Origin: Kribbella steppae | GTDB taxonomy: Bacteria > Actinomycetota > Actinomycetes > Propionibacteriales > Kribbellaceae | Assembly (NCBI RefSeq): GCF_004342025.1 | Contig: NZ_SLWN01000024.1 | Location: 1 to 64,000 of the forward strand | Length of the DNA stretch: 64,000 bases | Direction of reading: 5' to 3' | Shown: positions 51,091 through 59,388 of the stretch, in pieces | Layout: each line of letters begins with the position of its first letter | Numbering within the stretch: position 1 is the stretch's first letter | Program-made: the position numbers and the translations under genes | The notes under the pieces: generated by a model | The model's database searches: none | Seen by the model: the letters and a program-made list of their open reading frames with translations, nothing else | Told to the model about the DNA's origin: nothing

Positions 51091-52184
51091 TGGTCCAGCT
51101 CCTTCGGGGTGTCGAGCCCGAGCTCCTCGAGCAGCGAACGGAACTTCTGCTTGGCCGCGTCGAAGCTGTCCGCGAACGTGACGGCCTTGTCGGCCGGCTG
51201 CGACCAGATCGGCTGCAGCGCCTGCGCGGCGGCGAGGCAGCGCGGTACCCAGGTCGTGAGCCACTCGCCGAACAGCACCTTGTTGATCTCGCCGTACTGC
51301 TCGTCCCGGGTCAGCAGCCGGAACAGGTTGCGGGTGTAGGCGAGATCGCGGTCGTAGTCGTGCTCGCCGGTGCCGACGATGGTCGGCGTGATGTAGTCGC
51401 CGTTGCGGGCGGCGATCTGCATCACCAGCTCGCTGCGGAACAGCGAACCGACGAGCTGCTCGAAGACGACGTTGGTGGCGAACAGCAGCTCGCACCAGTC
51501 ACCGACCGCGGTCAGCCGCTCGACCACCTCGCGGGTCGGCTGCCACTCGGGCGCGTCCTTCCAGACCTCCTTGTGCGCCGAGCCGTCGAACTGTACGTCG
51601 GCCTCGGACAGATCGAGGTTGAACAGCGCGAGGTCCTGGGCGAACCGCATCTTGTGCGCCGCGTTCACCGCGACCGCGGTGTTGATCATGTTCGTCGGGC
51701 CGGACCGCTGGACCGCGGTGAACACGTGCAGGCCGAGGCCGTTCTCGGCGTGCATCCAGGCACCGAGGTTGCGCTCGATGAACTTCAGCCAGGCGGCGTT
51801 CCAGCCGTCGTACGCCCGGGCTCGCTTGGCGTTCTGCAGGCACAGATCCACCTGGCGGACGACCGCAGAGTTGTTCCGGTAGATGGTCTGGTCCCATTCC
51901 TCGTTCGGGTCGAGGAACGCGTGCCAGTTGGACGACTTCGCCGCCGTCCACTCCTTCGGATAGCCGCCGGGTCCGTCGCCGAAGCCGTAGATCCAGCCCT
52001 GGCTCAGATGCCGCTCCGGATCCGGCTGTACGTCGACGGTGACGTCCTCGTACATCGTCGCCCGCAGCCTGGCCGGCCGGTAGTAGTTGTAGGTCCGGCT
52101 CTTCGAGCTGGGGAACTCCAGCGCCCCGGCCTCCGAGTCGGTGAACTCGATCCTCGGGAAACTGCGTTGCTTCGTCTCCGCCAT
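51087..52184 (-). CDS. prmC: Propane monooxygenase hydroxylase small subunit (cluster 2)
   Basis: The 365-residue beta subunit of the hydroxylase. Signatures are YNYYRPARLRATMYEDVTVD, AFLDPNEEWDQTIYRNNSAV and MRFAQDLALFNLDLSEADV. It lacks the ~23-residue loop of the cluster 1 subunit. ATG 52184 (AETKQRSFPRIEF) has a gggag site at good spacing. TTG 52193 is too near it. Coupled to prmD by GTGA. Confidence 0.92.
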   Translation of the reverse strand: MAETKQRSFPRIEFTDSEAGALEFPSSKSRTYNYYRPARLRATMYEDVTVDVQPDPERHLSQGWIYGFGDGPGGYPKEWTAAKSSNWHAFLDPNEEWDQTIYRNNSAVVRQVDLCLQNAKRARAYDGWNAAWLKFIERNLGAWMHAENGLGLHVFTAVQRSGPTNMINTAVAVNAAHKMRFAQDLALFNLDLSEADVQFDGSAHKEVWKDAPEWQPTREVVERLTAVGDWCELLFATNVVFEQLVGSLFRSELVMQIAARNGDYITPTIVGTGEHDYDRDLAYTRNLFRLLTRDEQYGEINKVLFGEWLTTWVPRCLAAAQALQPIWSQPADKAVTFADSFDAAKQKFRSLLEELGLDTPKELDQ

Positions 52185-52211
52185 GTCGGTCAACTCCCGT
52201 TCATTGTGATG

Positions 52212-53243
52212 TCACCCGGCCGCGGGGCTGGTGAACTTGTCGTAGAAGACCTGGTCCTTCGGTACGGCGTGCGCCTCGAGCAAGGCCAGTGCGGCGTCGA
52301 CCATCGGGGGTGGTCCGCACAGGTACGCCTCGCATCTGCCGAGCTGCGCCTCCCGGCGGTCGACCACCTCGGTGACGTTGCCCGCCTCCACCTCGATGCC
52401 GTCGGCACCTTCCAGCGACTCCGACAGGCAGGCGATGAACTCGAAGTCGGTGAGGGCCGCGCCGAGTTCCCGGATGGTGTCGAGGTAGAAGAGGTCGGCC
52501 GCCGTCCGGGCGCCGTAGTAGAACCGGACCGGCCGGGTGCTGCCGGTCTCGCTGAGCTGCCGCAGGAGCGAGAGGATGGGCGCCATCCCCGCTCCCCCGC
52601 CGATGCACACCACCGGGAGCACGTGTCCGTCCTTGATCGTGAAGGACCCGTACGGACCGGTGAGCGCCAACTCGTCGCCGACGGACAGACCGTCGTCGAG
52701 CAGACCGGAGAACCGGCCGCCCGGGTACTTCTTGATCAGGAACTCGATCTCGTCCGGCGTCGCCGGGGTCGTTGCCATCGAGAACGACCGGTGCTCGTCG
52801 GTCCCGGGGATGGTGAGATCGGCGTACTGTCCCGGCTTGAACTCGAACGGCTCGGCAGGCGTCAGCCGCAGCGACACGATGTCCCGGGTGACCGGGTCGA
52901 CCGCCGCCACCCGGGTGGTGACGGTGCGGATCGGCACGCCGCCGAGCAGTTCGTCCTCGTCGAAGTTCAGCAACTCGATGGTGCAGTCGCTGTATGCGTG
53001 CGACTTACAGAGCAGGACGTACCCCTCGGCGACCTCGGCGTCGTTGCAGGCGAACGTCGAGTAGCGCTCCATCTGGATCTCGCCGTCGAGTACGTACGAC
53101 TTGCACGCCGAGCACTGCCCTTCCCGGCAGCCGTGCATCAGGTGGATGCCCTGCCGGAAGGCCGCGTCGAGGATCTTCTCGTCCTCGCCGACCTCCATCT
53201 CGATGCCGACCGGCTCGAACTGAATGCGGTGAATGTCGGCCAC
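52212..53243 (-). CDS. prmB: Propane monooxygenase reductase component (cluster 2)
   Basis: A 343-residue NADH:ferredoxin-type reductase. The 2Fe-2S ligands are Cys39, Cys44, Cys47 (HGCREGQCSACKS) and Cys79. The FAD domain has RSFSMATTPATP, and the NAD domain has GGGAGMAPILSLL and CGPPPMVDAALALL. GTG 53243 follows a gaggag site and is preferred over the further open frame to 53582, because the N-terminus then aligns with the cluster 1 reductase (VRFEPVGIEIEV against IQFEPVGIEMEV). Confidence 0.92.
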   Translation of the reverse strand: MADIHRIQFEPVGIEMEVGEDEKILDAAFRQGIHLMHGCREGQCSACKSYVLDGEIQMERYSTFACNDAEVAEGYVLLCKSHAYSDCTIELLNFDEDELLGGVPIRTVTTRVAAVDPVTRDIVSLRLTPAEPFEFKPGQYADLTIPGTDEHRSFSMATTPATPDEIEFLIKKYPGGRFSGLLDDGLSVGDELALTGPYGSFTIKDGHVLPVVCIGGGAGMAPILSLLRQLSETGSTRPVRFYYGARTAADLFYLDTIRELGAALTDFEFIACLSESLEGADGIEVEAGNVTEVVDRREAQLGRCEAYLCGPPPMVDAALALLEAHAVPKDQVFYDKFTSPAAG

Positions 53244-53275
53244 CAGGCCCTCCTCAGGCTGCGATCGGTGGTGGC

Positions 53276-53313
53276 GGCTGGTGGCGACGCTCATCCCCGC
53301 GGCGCCACCAGCC
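53276..53313 (-). promoter_or_regulatory. Intercistronic stem-loop between prmA and prmB (cluster 2)
   Basis: A perfect 11-bp inverted repeat (ggctggtggcg / cgccaccagcc) with a 16-nt loop fills the 77-bp prmA-prmB gap. It corresponds in position, not in sequence, to the hairpin in cluster 1. Probable role in differential mRNA stability or partial termination after the hydroxylase gene. Confidence 0.5.
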
Positions 53314-53320
53314 GGTCTGG

Positions 53321-54967
53321 TCAGGCGGCCGAATGACCGGCCGCAGTACCGTTCGCCCGGTACGCCGCGACGTGGTCCTCGCGCTCGGCGTCGGACATCT
53401 CGTTCAGCAGCACGTTCGGGCTGTTGAAGGTGTTGCCGCGGACGTCGTCGAGGGTCCACATCTTCTTCGGGTCGTCGAGGTCGAGGTGCGGCTGACCGAT
53501 CAGGGTCTTGCCGTCGTCCCGGACGTACCCGAGGTCCTGGACGATGTCGGCCAGGTCCTTGCCGTGGTGCAGGGTCTCCCACTCGCGGAACCCGGTCAGC
53601 CGGCCCATGTTCGGGGTCGGGCGTCCGTCGTACTCACCACGGAACGCGACGGCGTCGGTCCAGTAGCAGGTCTCGGAGCAGTACGTCCGCCACTGGTCAT
53701 CGACCTTCTCGACCACCATGTCCTCGCGGATCAGGGCCGGCACCATGCAGGTCCAGCAGCGGTGCGGGTACTGGTAGCCGACGTCCTCGAAGGCGATCGG
53801 CTTGTTCCGGCCGGGGTAGGCCAGCCGGTTGTAGTTCTCCCACCACTTGCCATACTTCGAGTACCAGCCGGGGTACTTGTCCTCGAACCACTCGAAGTCC
53901 TTGTCGGTCATGGCGTCGATCCGCCAGTAGTTGACCGGCCATCCGGTGGCGAAGAACCGCGCGACCTCGTGCACGTAGCCCTTGTCCACGATCCGCTTCC
54001 AGGCTTCCTCGACCAGGTCGTGCGGGATGGTGAGGCCGTACTTCTCCAGCGGCAGCAGGTAGCTGCGGTAGTAGTCGTCGTAGATCCAGCGGCGCCACAT
54101 CTCCGCATAGCTCTCACGGTCCTTGCGACGGTCCTTGGTGCCGTACTCGATGAACGTGCCGATCGCCGCGTCCACGACACAGTGGTTGTTCCACCACGCG
54201 TAGCGCAGGTCGCGCTCGAGCAGCGGCCGGTTGCGTTCGTCGGCCAGCGCCATCAGCAGGATCGAGTAGCCGTTGCTGATGTGCCGCGACTCGTCGGACT
54301 GCACCGAGTGGAAGACCGTCGGCAGCAGGTAGTCGCCGTTGGCCGCGGCCTCGTCCGGCATCGCCACGAACAGCGTGTTGGTGAAGGCTGTCTCGGCCAC
54401 TACGGTCAGGTAGATGTTCGCCGCGGTGATCGCGTCACCGGTGATGAACCCCTCGCCGAACTGCCGGCCGATGGTGCCCGCGTAGTTGTTCGCGAACGCC
54501 TTCTCGGTCATGTCGAAACCGGCCGGGTCGATGTAGTTGTTCATGTACAGCCGCTTGAGGTTCATCTGGATCGTCGAGTGCCGGACCTCGTCGATCATCT
54601 GCACCGCGAGCCCGTTGTGGATCTCCGGGTTCGGTACGGCGTCGATCGCCATCGGCATCGCCCGGGCGGCCGAGATCTCCGGGAACGGGATGATCGACAG
54701 GAACAGCTTCTGCCACTCCAGCCAGCGCTGCTGGACCTGGCGGAACATGTTCCCCCGGATGGCGCCGTCCATGGCGCCGTACACCCGGTTGTCCTTCTCC
54801 TCCTCCATCGGGAAGTACGACCGCATGATCTGCTTCAGCGGGTCCTTCTTCGGCGCCTTCTCAAAGGTGTAATCGGTGCCGAACCGGGTCGCCGGTGTCG
54901 CGAACGTGGGCTCCCACGAGAGCTCGGTGATCTTGGCATGCGCCTTGGTGAGACTCTGCCTGCTCAA
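53321..54967 (-). CDS. prmA: Propane monooxygenase hydroxylase large subunit (cluster 2)
   Basis: The complete 548-residue catalytic alpha subunit of a soluble diiron monooxygenase, related to PrmA of gordoniae/rhodococci and MimA of mycobacteria, which hydroxylate propane, acetone or phenol with O2. Diiron ligands are Glu97 (PFPEIS), Glu127 and His130 (DEVRH), Glu192 (AETAF), and Glu226 and His229 (DESRH). A YHS-like cysteine region (CWTC ... TYCSETC) lies near 420-450. The start is TTG 54967 with a ggagg site 5 bp upstream. It is first in an eight-gene operon, divergent from the GAF/Fis activator. Confidence 0.94.
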   Translation of the reverse strand: MSRQSLTKAHAKITELSWEPTFATPATRFGTDYTFEKAPKKDPLKQIMRSYFPMEEEKDNRVYGAMDGAIRGNMFRQVQQRWLEWQKLFLSIIPFPEISAARAMPMAIDAVPNPEIHNGLAVQMIDEVRHSTIQMNLKRLYMNNYIDPAGFDMTEKAFANNYAGTIGRQFGEGFITGDAITAANIYLTVVAETAFTNTLFVAMPDEAAANGDYLLPTVFHSVQSDESRHISNGYSILLMALADERNRPLLERDLRYAWWNNHCVVDAAIGTFIEYGTKDRRKDRESYAEMWRRWIYDDYYRSYLLPLEKYGLTIPHDLVEEAWKRIVDKGYVHEVARFFATGWPVNYWRIDAMTDKDFEWFEDKYPGWYSKYGKWWENYNRLAYPGRNKPIAFEDVGYQYPHRCWTCMVPALIREDMVVEKVDDQWRTYCSETCYWTDAVAFRGEYDGRPTPNMGRLTGFREWETLHHGKDLADIVQDLGYVRDDGKTLIGQPHLDLDDPKKMWTLDDVRGNTFNSPNVLLNEMSDAEREDHVAAYRANGTAAGHSAA

Positions 54968-54985
54968 TGTCTGCCTCCAGGGTCG

Positions 54986-55007
54986 GGAGCCGGTGACTGC
55001 CGGCTCC
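54986..55007. promoter_or_regulatory. Hairpin in the prmA leader (cluster 2)
   Basis: ggagccgg-tgactg-ccggctcc, perfect 8-bp arms with a 6-nt loop, lies 19 bp upstream of the prmA start, just beyond the ribosome-binding site. It would sit at or near the 5' end of the mRNA and may stabilise it. Confidence 0.4.
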
Positions 55008-55063
55008 AGCGGTACGGCGGGGCTGCGTTGGAGAGATGAAAGCCGTACCGGTGGGAGGCTGCT

Positions 55064-55078
55064 GTCTCAATGTGAGAC
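55064..55078. promoter_or_regulatory. Palindromic activator site between prmA and its regulator
   Basis: gtctca-atg-tgagac, perfect 6-bp arms, lies about 97 bp upstream of prmA and 76 bp before the regulator start in a 186-bp divergent region. This is the expected position for an upstream activating sequence bound by the Fis-type HTH of the adjacent regulator. Confidence 0.6.
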
Positions 55079-55153
55079 GGCGGTCACAACCTTGCGAAGT
55101 ACCTTTGATCGTGTTCCGCTGTCGACCACAATGCCGAGCGGAGGGAGCCGACC

Positions 55154-56842
55154 ATGGCCACCGACCTGCCGGTCCGGAACTCGATCCGGATGTCGTGGCA
55201 ACGCTCTCAGGAGTCGTCTGTCGACACCGACCAGCCGGCCCCGGCGTACTTTCCCGGGATCGATTTCGACACCACCCTGACCAGGGCTGCCCGGCCGGTC
55301 ATCGACGCGTTGTCGTCGGAGCTCACCGACGAGCCGGTGTGCATCATCCTGACCGACGCCAAAGGCATCGTGCTGGACCGCCGAGGCGGCGACCGGTCCC
55401 TGATCCGGCGCCTCGACCGGGTCGATCTCGCGCCGGGTTTCCGGTACGCCGAGTCCGAGGTCGGAACCAACGGCATCGGTACGGCGCTCGAGGTCGGCGG
55501 ACCCATCCTTGTGCTCGGCAACGAGCACTACACCGGTGTCCTGCGCAGCTTCGCGTGCGCCGGCGCGCCGATCACCCATCCGGTCACCGGCGGTCTGCTC
55601 GGCGTCCTGGACATCACCACCCAGGCCCGGAACTCGAACGCCGTACTGCTCTCCGTCGCCAAACTCGCGGCGCGGCGGATCCAGGAGCGCGTCATCGAGG
55701 AGGCGAACGCGCTGGACCAGGCCTTGCTGAGTGAGTACTACGCGGTCTGCCGGCACACCGGCGGCTCGGTGATCGCCCTCGGCGACGAGGTGTTCATGAT
55801 CAACGCGTACGCCCAGCAGCATTTCGACTCCGCCGACCAGGCCGCGCTCATCGACCGGACCCGGGACGCCCGCGGCGGTACCAAACCGCTCACGTTCCTC
55901 GCCGATCTGCCCAGCGGGATCAGCGCCCGGCTGGCCTACCAGCCGACGTTCCTCGGCGACACCCTGGCCGGCGGCATCGTCCAGATCAGGGAGCAGCGAT
56001 CAGCGCCGCGGAGTGGGACGCGCGTGCCCGCCGTGCCGGGAATGGCCGGGACCAGTGCGCTGTGGCGGCACACGACGCACGAGGTCCTGGATGCCTGCGG
56101 CCGGGCGGAGTGGCTCGTCGCCGAAGGTGAGCCGGGTGTCGGCAAGCTGACCATGCTCCGCGCCGTCCACGACTACAGCTCGCCGACGCGTCGGCTGGCG
56201 ATCATCGATGCTGACGACCACGATCTCCTGACCACCGCCGCCAGTGAACTGGAATCCGATGCGGACCTGATCATCCGCCATGCGCACCTGCTGTCCGGCG
56301 ACGTCATCCACGGCTTGGCGGACCTTCTGCAGGCAGCCCGGGACGGCTCGATCGGCCAGGATGCGTGGGTCGCGCTCACGATGGTTCCGGGACAGCCCGA
56401 CGACGACGCGCTCGGGACCCAACTGCTCAGCTTCTTCCCGCGGACGGTCGCCGTACCGCCACTGCGGCATCACCTCGAGGACGTGCCGGCCCTCGTCCGG
56501 CATCTGCTGGGCCGGGCCGGTGTCACCGGAGTGACGCTGTCCACCGCGGCGCTCAATCAGCTGATGCGACTCCCCTGGTCAGGCAACGTCACCCATCTGC
56601 GCACGATCCTGACCGACGTCGCTCGGCGGCGCCGGTCCGGCGTCGTGGAACTCGAGGACCTCCCTGCCGAATGCCACGCGACCACCCGCCGGCACCTGAC
56701 CCGGATGGAAGCCCTCGAACGCGACGCCATCGTCGACGCCTTGGCCGCGCACAACGGCGATAAGACGGCCGCGGCCGAGGCCCTCGGCATGTCCCGCGCC
56801 ACGATCTACCGCAAGATCCGCGACTACGCCATCCACAGCTAG
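55154..56842 (+). CDS. GAF/degenerate-AAA/Fis activator of the prm cluster (MimR/AcoR-like)
   Basis: A 562-residue regulator. The N-terminal ~60 residues carry the AcoR-type RNSIRMSWQRSQE. A GAF sensory domain follows, with LTDAKGIVLDRRGG and GTNGIGTALEVGGP. The AAA-like domain keeps a Walker A (GEPGVGKLT) but lacks the GAFTGA loop. The C-terminal Fis HTH is NGDKTAAAEALGMSRATIYR. Proteins of this kind activate alkane or ketone monooxygenase operons in actinobacteria; losing GAFTGA means it should work with a sigma-70-type holoenzyme, not sigma-54. It is divergent from prmA of cluster 2. ATG 55154 follows ggaggg. Confidence 0.88.
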   Translation: MATDLPVRNSIRMSWQRSQESSVDTDQPAPAYFPGIDFDTTLTRAARPVIDALSSELTDEPVCIILTDAKGIVLDRRGGDRSLIRRLDRVDLAPGFRYAESEVGTNGIGTALEVGGPILVLGNEHYTGVLRSFACAGAPITHPVTGGLLGVLDITTQARNSNAVLLSVAKLAARRIQERVIEEANALDQALLSEYYAVCRHTGGSVIALGDEVFMINAYAQQHFDSADQAALIDRTRDARGGTKPLTFLADLPSGISARLAYQPTFLGDTLAGGIVQIREQRSAPRSGTRVPAVPGMAGTSALWRHTTHEVLDACGRAEWLVAEGEPGVGKLTMLRAVHDYSSPTRRLAIIDADDHDLLTTAASELESDADLIIRHAHLLSGDVIHGLADLLQAARDGSIGQDAWVALTMVPGQPDDDALGTQLLSFFPRTVAVPPLRHHLEDVPALVRHLLGRAGVTGVTLSTAALNQLMRLPWSGNVTHLRTILTDVARRRRSGVVELEDLPAECHATTRRHLTRMEALERDAIVDALAAHNGDKTAAAEALGMSRATIYRKIRDYAIHS

Positions 56843-56858
56843 CCCGGTCTGGCCGCTT

Positions 56859-58811
56859 TCAGCGGTAGCGGCGGGAGACGTCGTCGGCTGCCGATTCGCC
56901 GGGCTGCCACTGGGCGATCCAGGGGCCGGTTCCCTCGGAGGGGTCGACGATGCCGGCCTCGAGCCAGGTGTGGCTGCCGTCGAGGACTTGCTGCGCCAGC
57001 TGACGGTCGCTGTCGTCGGTATTGCTCCACAGCTGCTCGAACAGGTGATCCACTCGCAGCCGGGCCTGCTCGCAGAACACCTCCGCCAACTCGTACGCCG
57101 ACTCGCCGCGAACCGGATCGTCCGCGCGCAGCATCGCGGCCCGGGAGCAGGAGGCCGCCATCGCGAACAGCTCCGCGCCGATGTCCACGATCCTGGCCAG
57201 GAAGCCCTGCCGGTACTCCAGCTTCGCCTGCCACCGGCCCATGCCGTAGAACGTCTGCCGCGCGAGCTTGCGCGACGATCGCTCGACGTACCGCAGGTGC
57301 TTGGCGAGCGGTCCGAACTCGCCGTACGACCTGGGTACCGTTCCTTTGCCGACGGCCAGTTGGGGCAACCATTTCGCGTAGAAGCCGCTCGCATTCACGG
57401 CAGCTCTCGCCTTGGCCTGCAGTCCCGCGTCCGCCGAGGCAAGGTCACCGGCCGCGGACAGGTGCGCGTCGACCGCCTCCCGGGCGATCAGCAGATGCAT
57501 GATCTCCGTCGAGCCCTCGAAGATCCGGTTGATCCGCAGATCGCGCAGAATCTGCTCCGCCGGTACCGCACGTTCACCCCGGGCGGCCGCCGAGTCGGCG
57601 GTCTCGTACCCGCGTCCGCCGCGGATCTGCACCAACTCGTCGGCGATCTGCCAGGCCATCTCACTGGCCCACAGCTTGGCGAGCGCTGCCTCGATCCGGA
57701 TGTCCTTGCTGCCCGCGTCGGCCAGCCGGGCCGACAGGTCGAACACCGCCTCGAGCGCGAACGTGGTCGCCGCGATGAACGAGATCTTCTCGGCCACGGC
57801 CGCGTGCCGGCCGACCGGCCGCCCCCACTGAACACGTTCCGCGGACCACTCCCGGGCAATCTTCAGGCACCACTTGGCGGCCGCGGTACAGATCGCCGGG
57901 AGGGACAGCCGGCCGGTGTTCAGCGTGGTGAGCGCGATCCGCAGGCCGTGGCCCTCACGTCCCAGGCGATTCTCGACCGGCACCCGGACCTGGTGGAAAC
58001 GGGTGACGCCGTTCTCGATCCCTCGCAGCCCCATGAAGGAGTTGCGGTTCTCCACCGTGATGCCCGGCGTGTCGGCCTCCACCACGAACGCGCTGATGCC
58101 GCCGGGCTCGCCGTCGTGCTCCGGCACTCGCGCCATCACCACGACCAGTTCGGCGATCACCCCGTTGGTGGTCCACAGCTTCACCCCGTCGAGCAGGTAC
58201 GCCGTGCCGTCCTCGGTCAGGGTCGCGGTCGACGCCATCCGCGCCGGATCGGAACCGACATCGGGCTCGGTGAGCAGGAACGCCGTCACCGCACCGGCCG
58301 CGCAGCGCGGCAGGAACCGCTCCTTCTGGTCGTCGGTGCCGAACATCTTCACCGGTTCCGGTACGCCGATCGACTGATGCGCGGACACCAGCGCGCTGAC
58401 GCTGGGATGGACCGAGGCGACCAGCATCAACGCCTGGCCGTAGTACAACATCGGCAGGCCCAGGCCGCCGTACTTGGTCGGGATCTTGATCCCGAACACG
58501 CCTAACTCGGCGAATCCCCGGAGGTACTCGTCCGGGATCCTGTCCTCCCGCTCGATCCGTAGGCCGTCGAGCGTCTCGCAGTACGCCTTGAGCCGGGCGA
58601 GGAACTCCTCGCCGCGCGCGGTGTCGTCCGCGGCGGGCCGTGGTTGCGGATAGATGAGCGACAGGTCGAAGTCGCCGAGGTACAACTTCTTGGCGAAACT
58701 CGGCCGGGTCCACTCGGTCTGGCGTGCCGCTTCGGCGACCTCTCGCGCCTCACGCTCGCTGGCGTTCCGCGCCGTACCCGGCTGCTCCGTCGCTACCCGA
58801 TCCGTGGTCAT
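56859..58811 (-). CDS. Acyl-CoA dehydrogenase
   Basis: A 650-residue FAD enzyme with the long-chain/VLCAD-like architecture: the usual ~400-residue acyl-CoA dehydrogenase core plus a ~200-residue C-terminal helical extension. Signature sequences are FLLTEPDVGSDPARMASTAT, LWTTNGVIAEL and QIRGGRGYETADS, with RINRIFEGSTEIMHLLIARE near the end of the core. It would oxidise an acyl-CoA to the 2,3-enoyl form, and may act downstream of short-chain alkane or ketone oxidation, but belongs to its own transcript, convergent with the regulator. ATG 58811. Confidence 0.88.
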   Translation of the reverse strand: MTTDRVATEQPGTARNASEREAREVAEAARQTEWTRPSFAKKLYLGDFDLSLIYPQPRPAADDTARGEEFLARLKAYCETLDGLRIEREDRIPDEYLRGFAELGVFGIKIPTKYGGLGLPMLYYGQALMLVASVHPSVSALVSAHQSIGVPEPVKMFGTDDQKERFLPRCAAGAVTAFLLTEPDVGSDPARMASTATLTEDGTAYLLDGVKLWTTNGVIAELVVVMARVPEHDGEPGGISAFVVEADTPGITVENRNSFMGLRGIENGVTRFHQVRVPVENRLGREGHGLRIALTTLNTGRLSLPAICTAAAKWCLKIAREWSAERVQWGRPVGRHAAVAEKISFIAATTFALEAVFDLSARLADAGSKDIRIEAALAKLWASEMAWQIADELVQIRGGRGYETADSAAARGERAVPAEQILRDLRINRIFEGSTEIMHLLIAREAVDAHLSAAGDLASADAGLQAKARAAVNASGFYAKWLPQLAVGKGTVPRSYGEFGPLAKHLRYVERSSRKLARQTFYGMGRWQAKLEYRQGFLARIVDIGAELFAMAASCSRAAMLRADDPVRGESAYELAEVFCEQARLRVDHLFEQLWSNTDDSDRQLAQQVLDGSHTWLEAGIVDPSEGTGPWIAQWQPGESAADDVSRRYR

Positions 58812-58989
58812 GGCACTTCCCTTCTGGCTGGGGCGCGCGCACTACTCACCAGTCTTACCCGGAAGTAGCCCGTGGGGAACCGCTGGTCACCGCGACTTCC
58901 GCCCGGTCGGGTGTACGACGTACGCTCGACCGCTACGGCGTCGTGGGGGCGCCGGGGGTTCGTCGCGGTACAGGGGGAGGTACGCGCTG

Positions 58990-59379
58990 ATGCAGGTCAG
59001 TTTGTCGATCGATGGTGTGTTGGTTGTGCCGGTCGAGGCTTACACGTTCTCGATCACCGGAGCCGTCGCAGTGGCGACCGGGAAGTCGCGGATCTATCTC
59101 GAAGGCGACTACGTCGTCGAGACCGTGCGAGCCGCGGTGAACACGGCGCCGACCGGGGCAGCGCTCGTGGTCGATGTGAACAGGAACGGCACGACGATCT
59201 ACACCGACCAGTCGAAGCGGCCGAGTATCGCGGCCGGGACGAACAGTGCCACCGGCAACGATCCGGCCGTCACCGCACTGGCTGCTGGTGACTACCTCAC
59301 GGTCGATGTCGATCAGGTCGGATCGTCGGCCGCAGGTGCCGATCTGACCGTGACCGTCCGGGTTCGCCGGGCCAGTTAG
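58990..59379 (+). CDS. Phage tail-like beta-rich protein
   Basis: A 129-residue protein, mostly beta strands, with the pattern VRAAVNTAPTGAALVVDVNR followed by NGTTIYTDQSKRP. I recognise this from actinophage tail or baseplate-associated proteins, where it decorates tail fibres. No signal peptide. ATG 58990 follows ggggaggt. It lies 9 bp before the LamG-like gene on the same strand, so they are probably co-transcribed. No other phage gene is near. Confidence 0.6.
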   Translation: MQVSLSIDGVLVVPVEAYTFSITGAVAVATGKSRIYLEGDYVVETVRAAVNTAPTGAALVVDVNRNGTTIYTDQSKRPSIAAGTNSATGNDPAVTALAAGDYLTVDVDQVGSSAAGADLTVTVRVRRAS

Positions 59380-59388
59380 GGGACGGCC

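Noticed and set aside
54968..55153. Sigma-54 promoter for the prm operon
   Set aside because: No TGGCAC-N5-TTGC-like sequence in the divergent region, and the adjacent regulator lacks GAFTGA.
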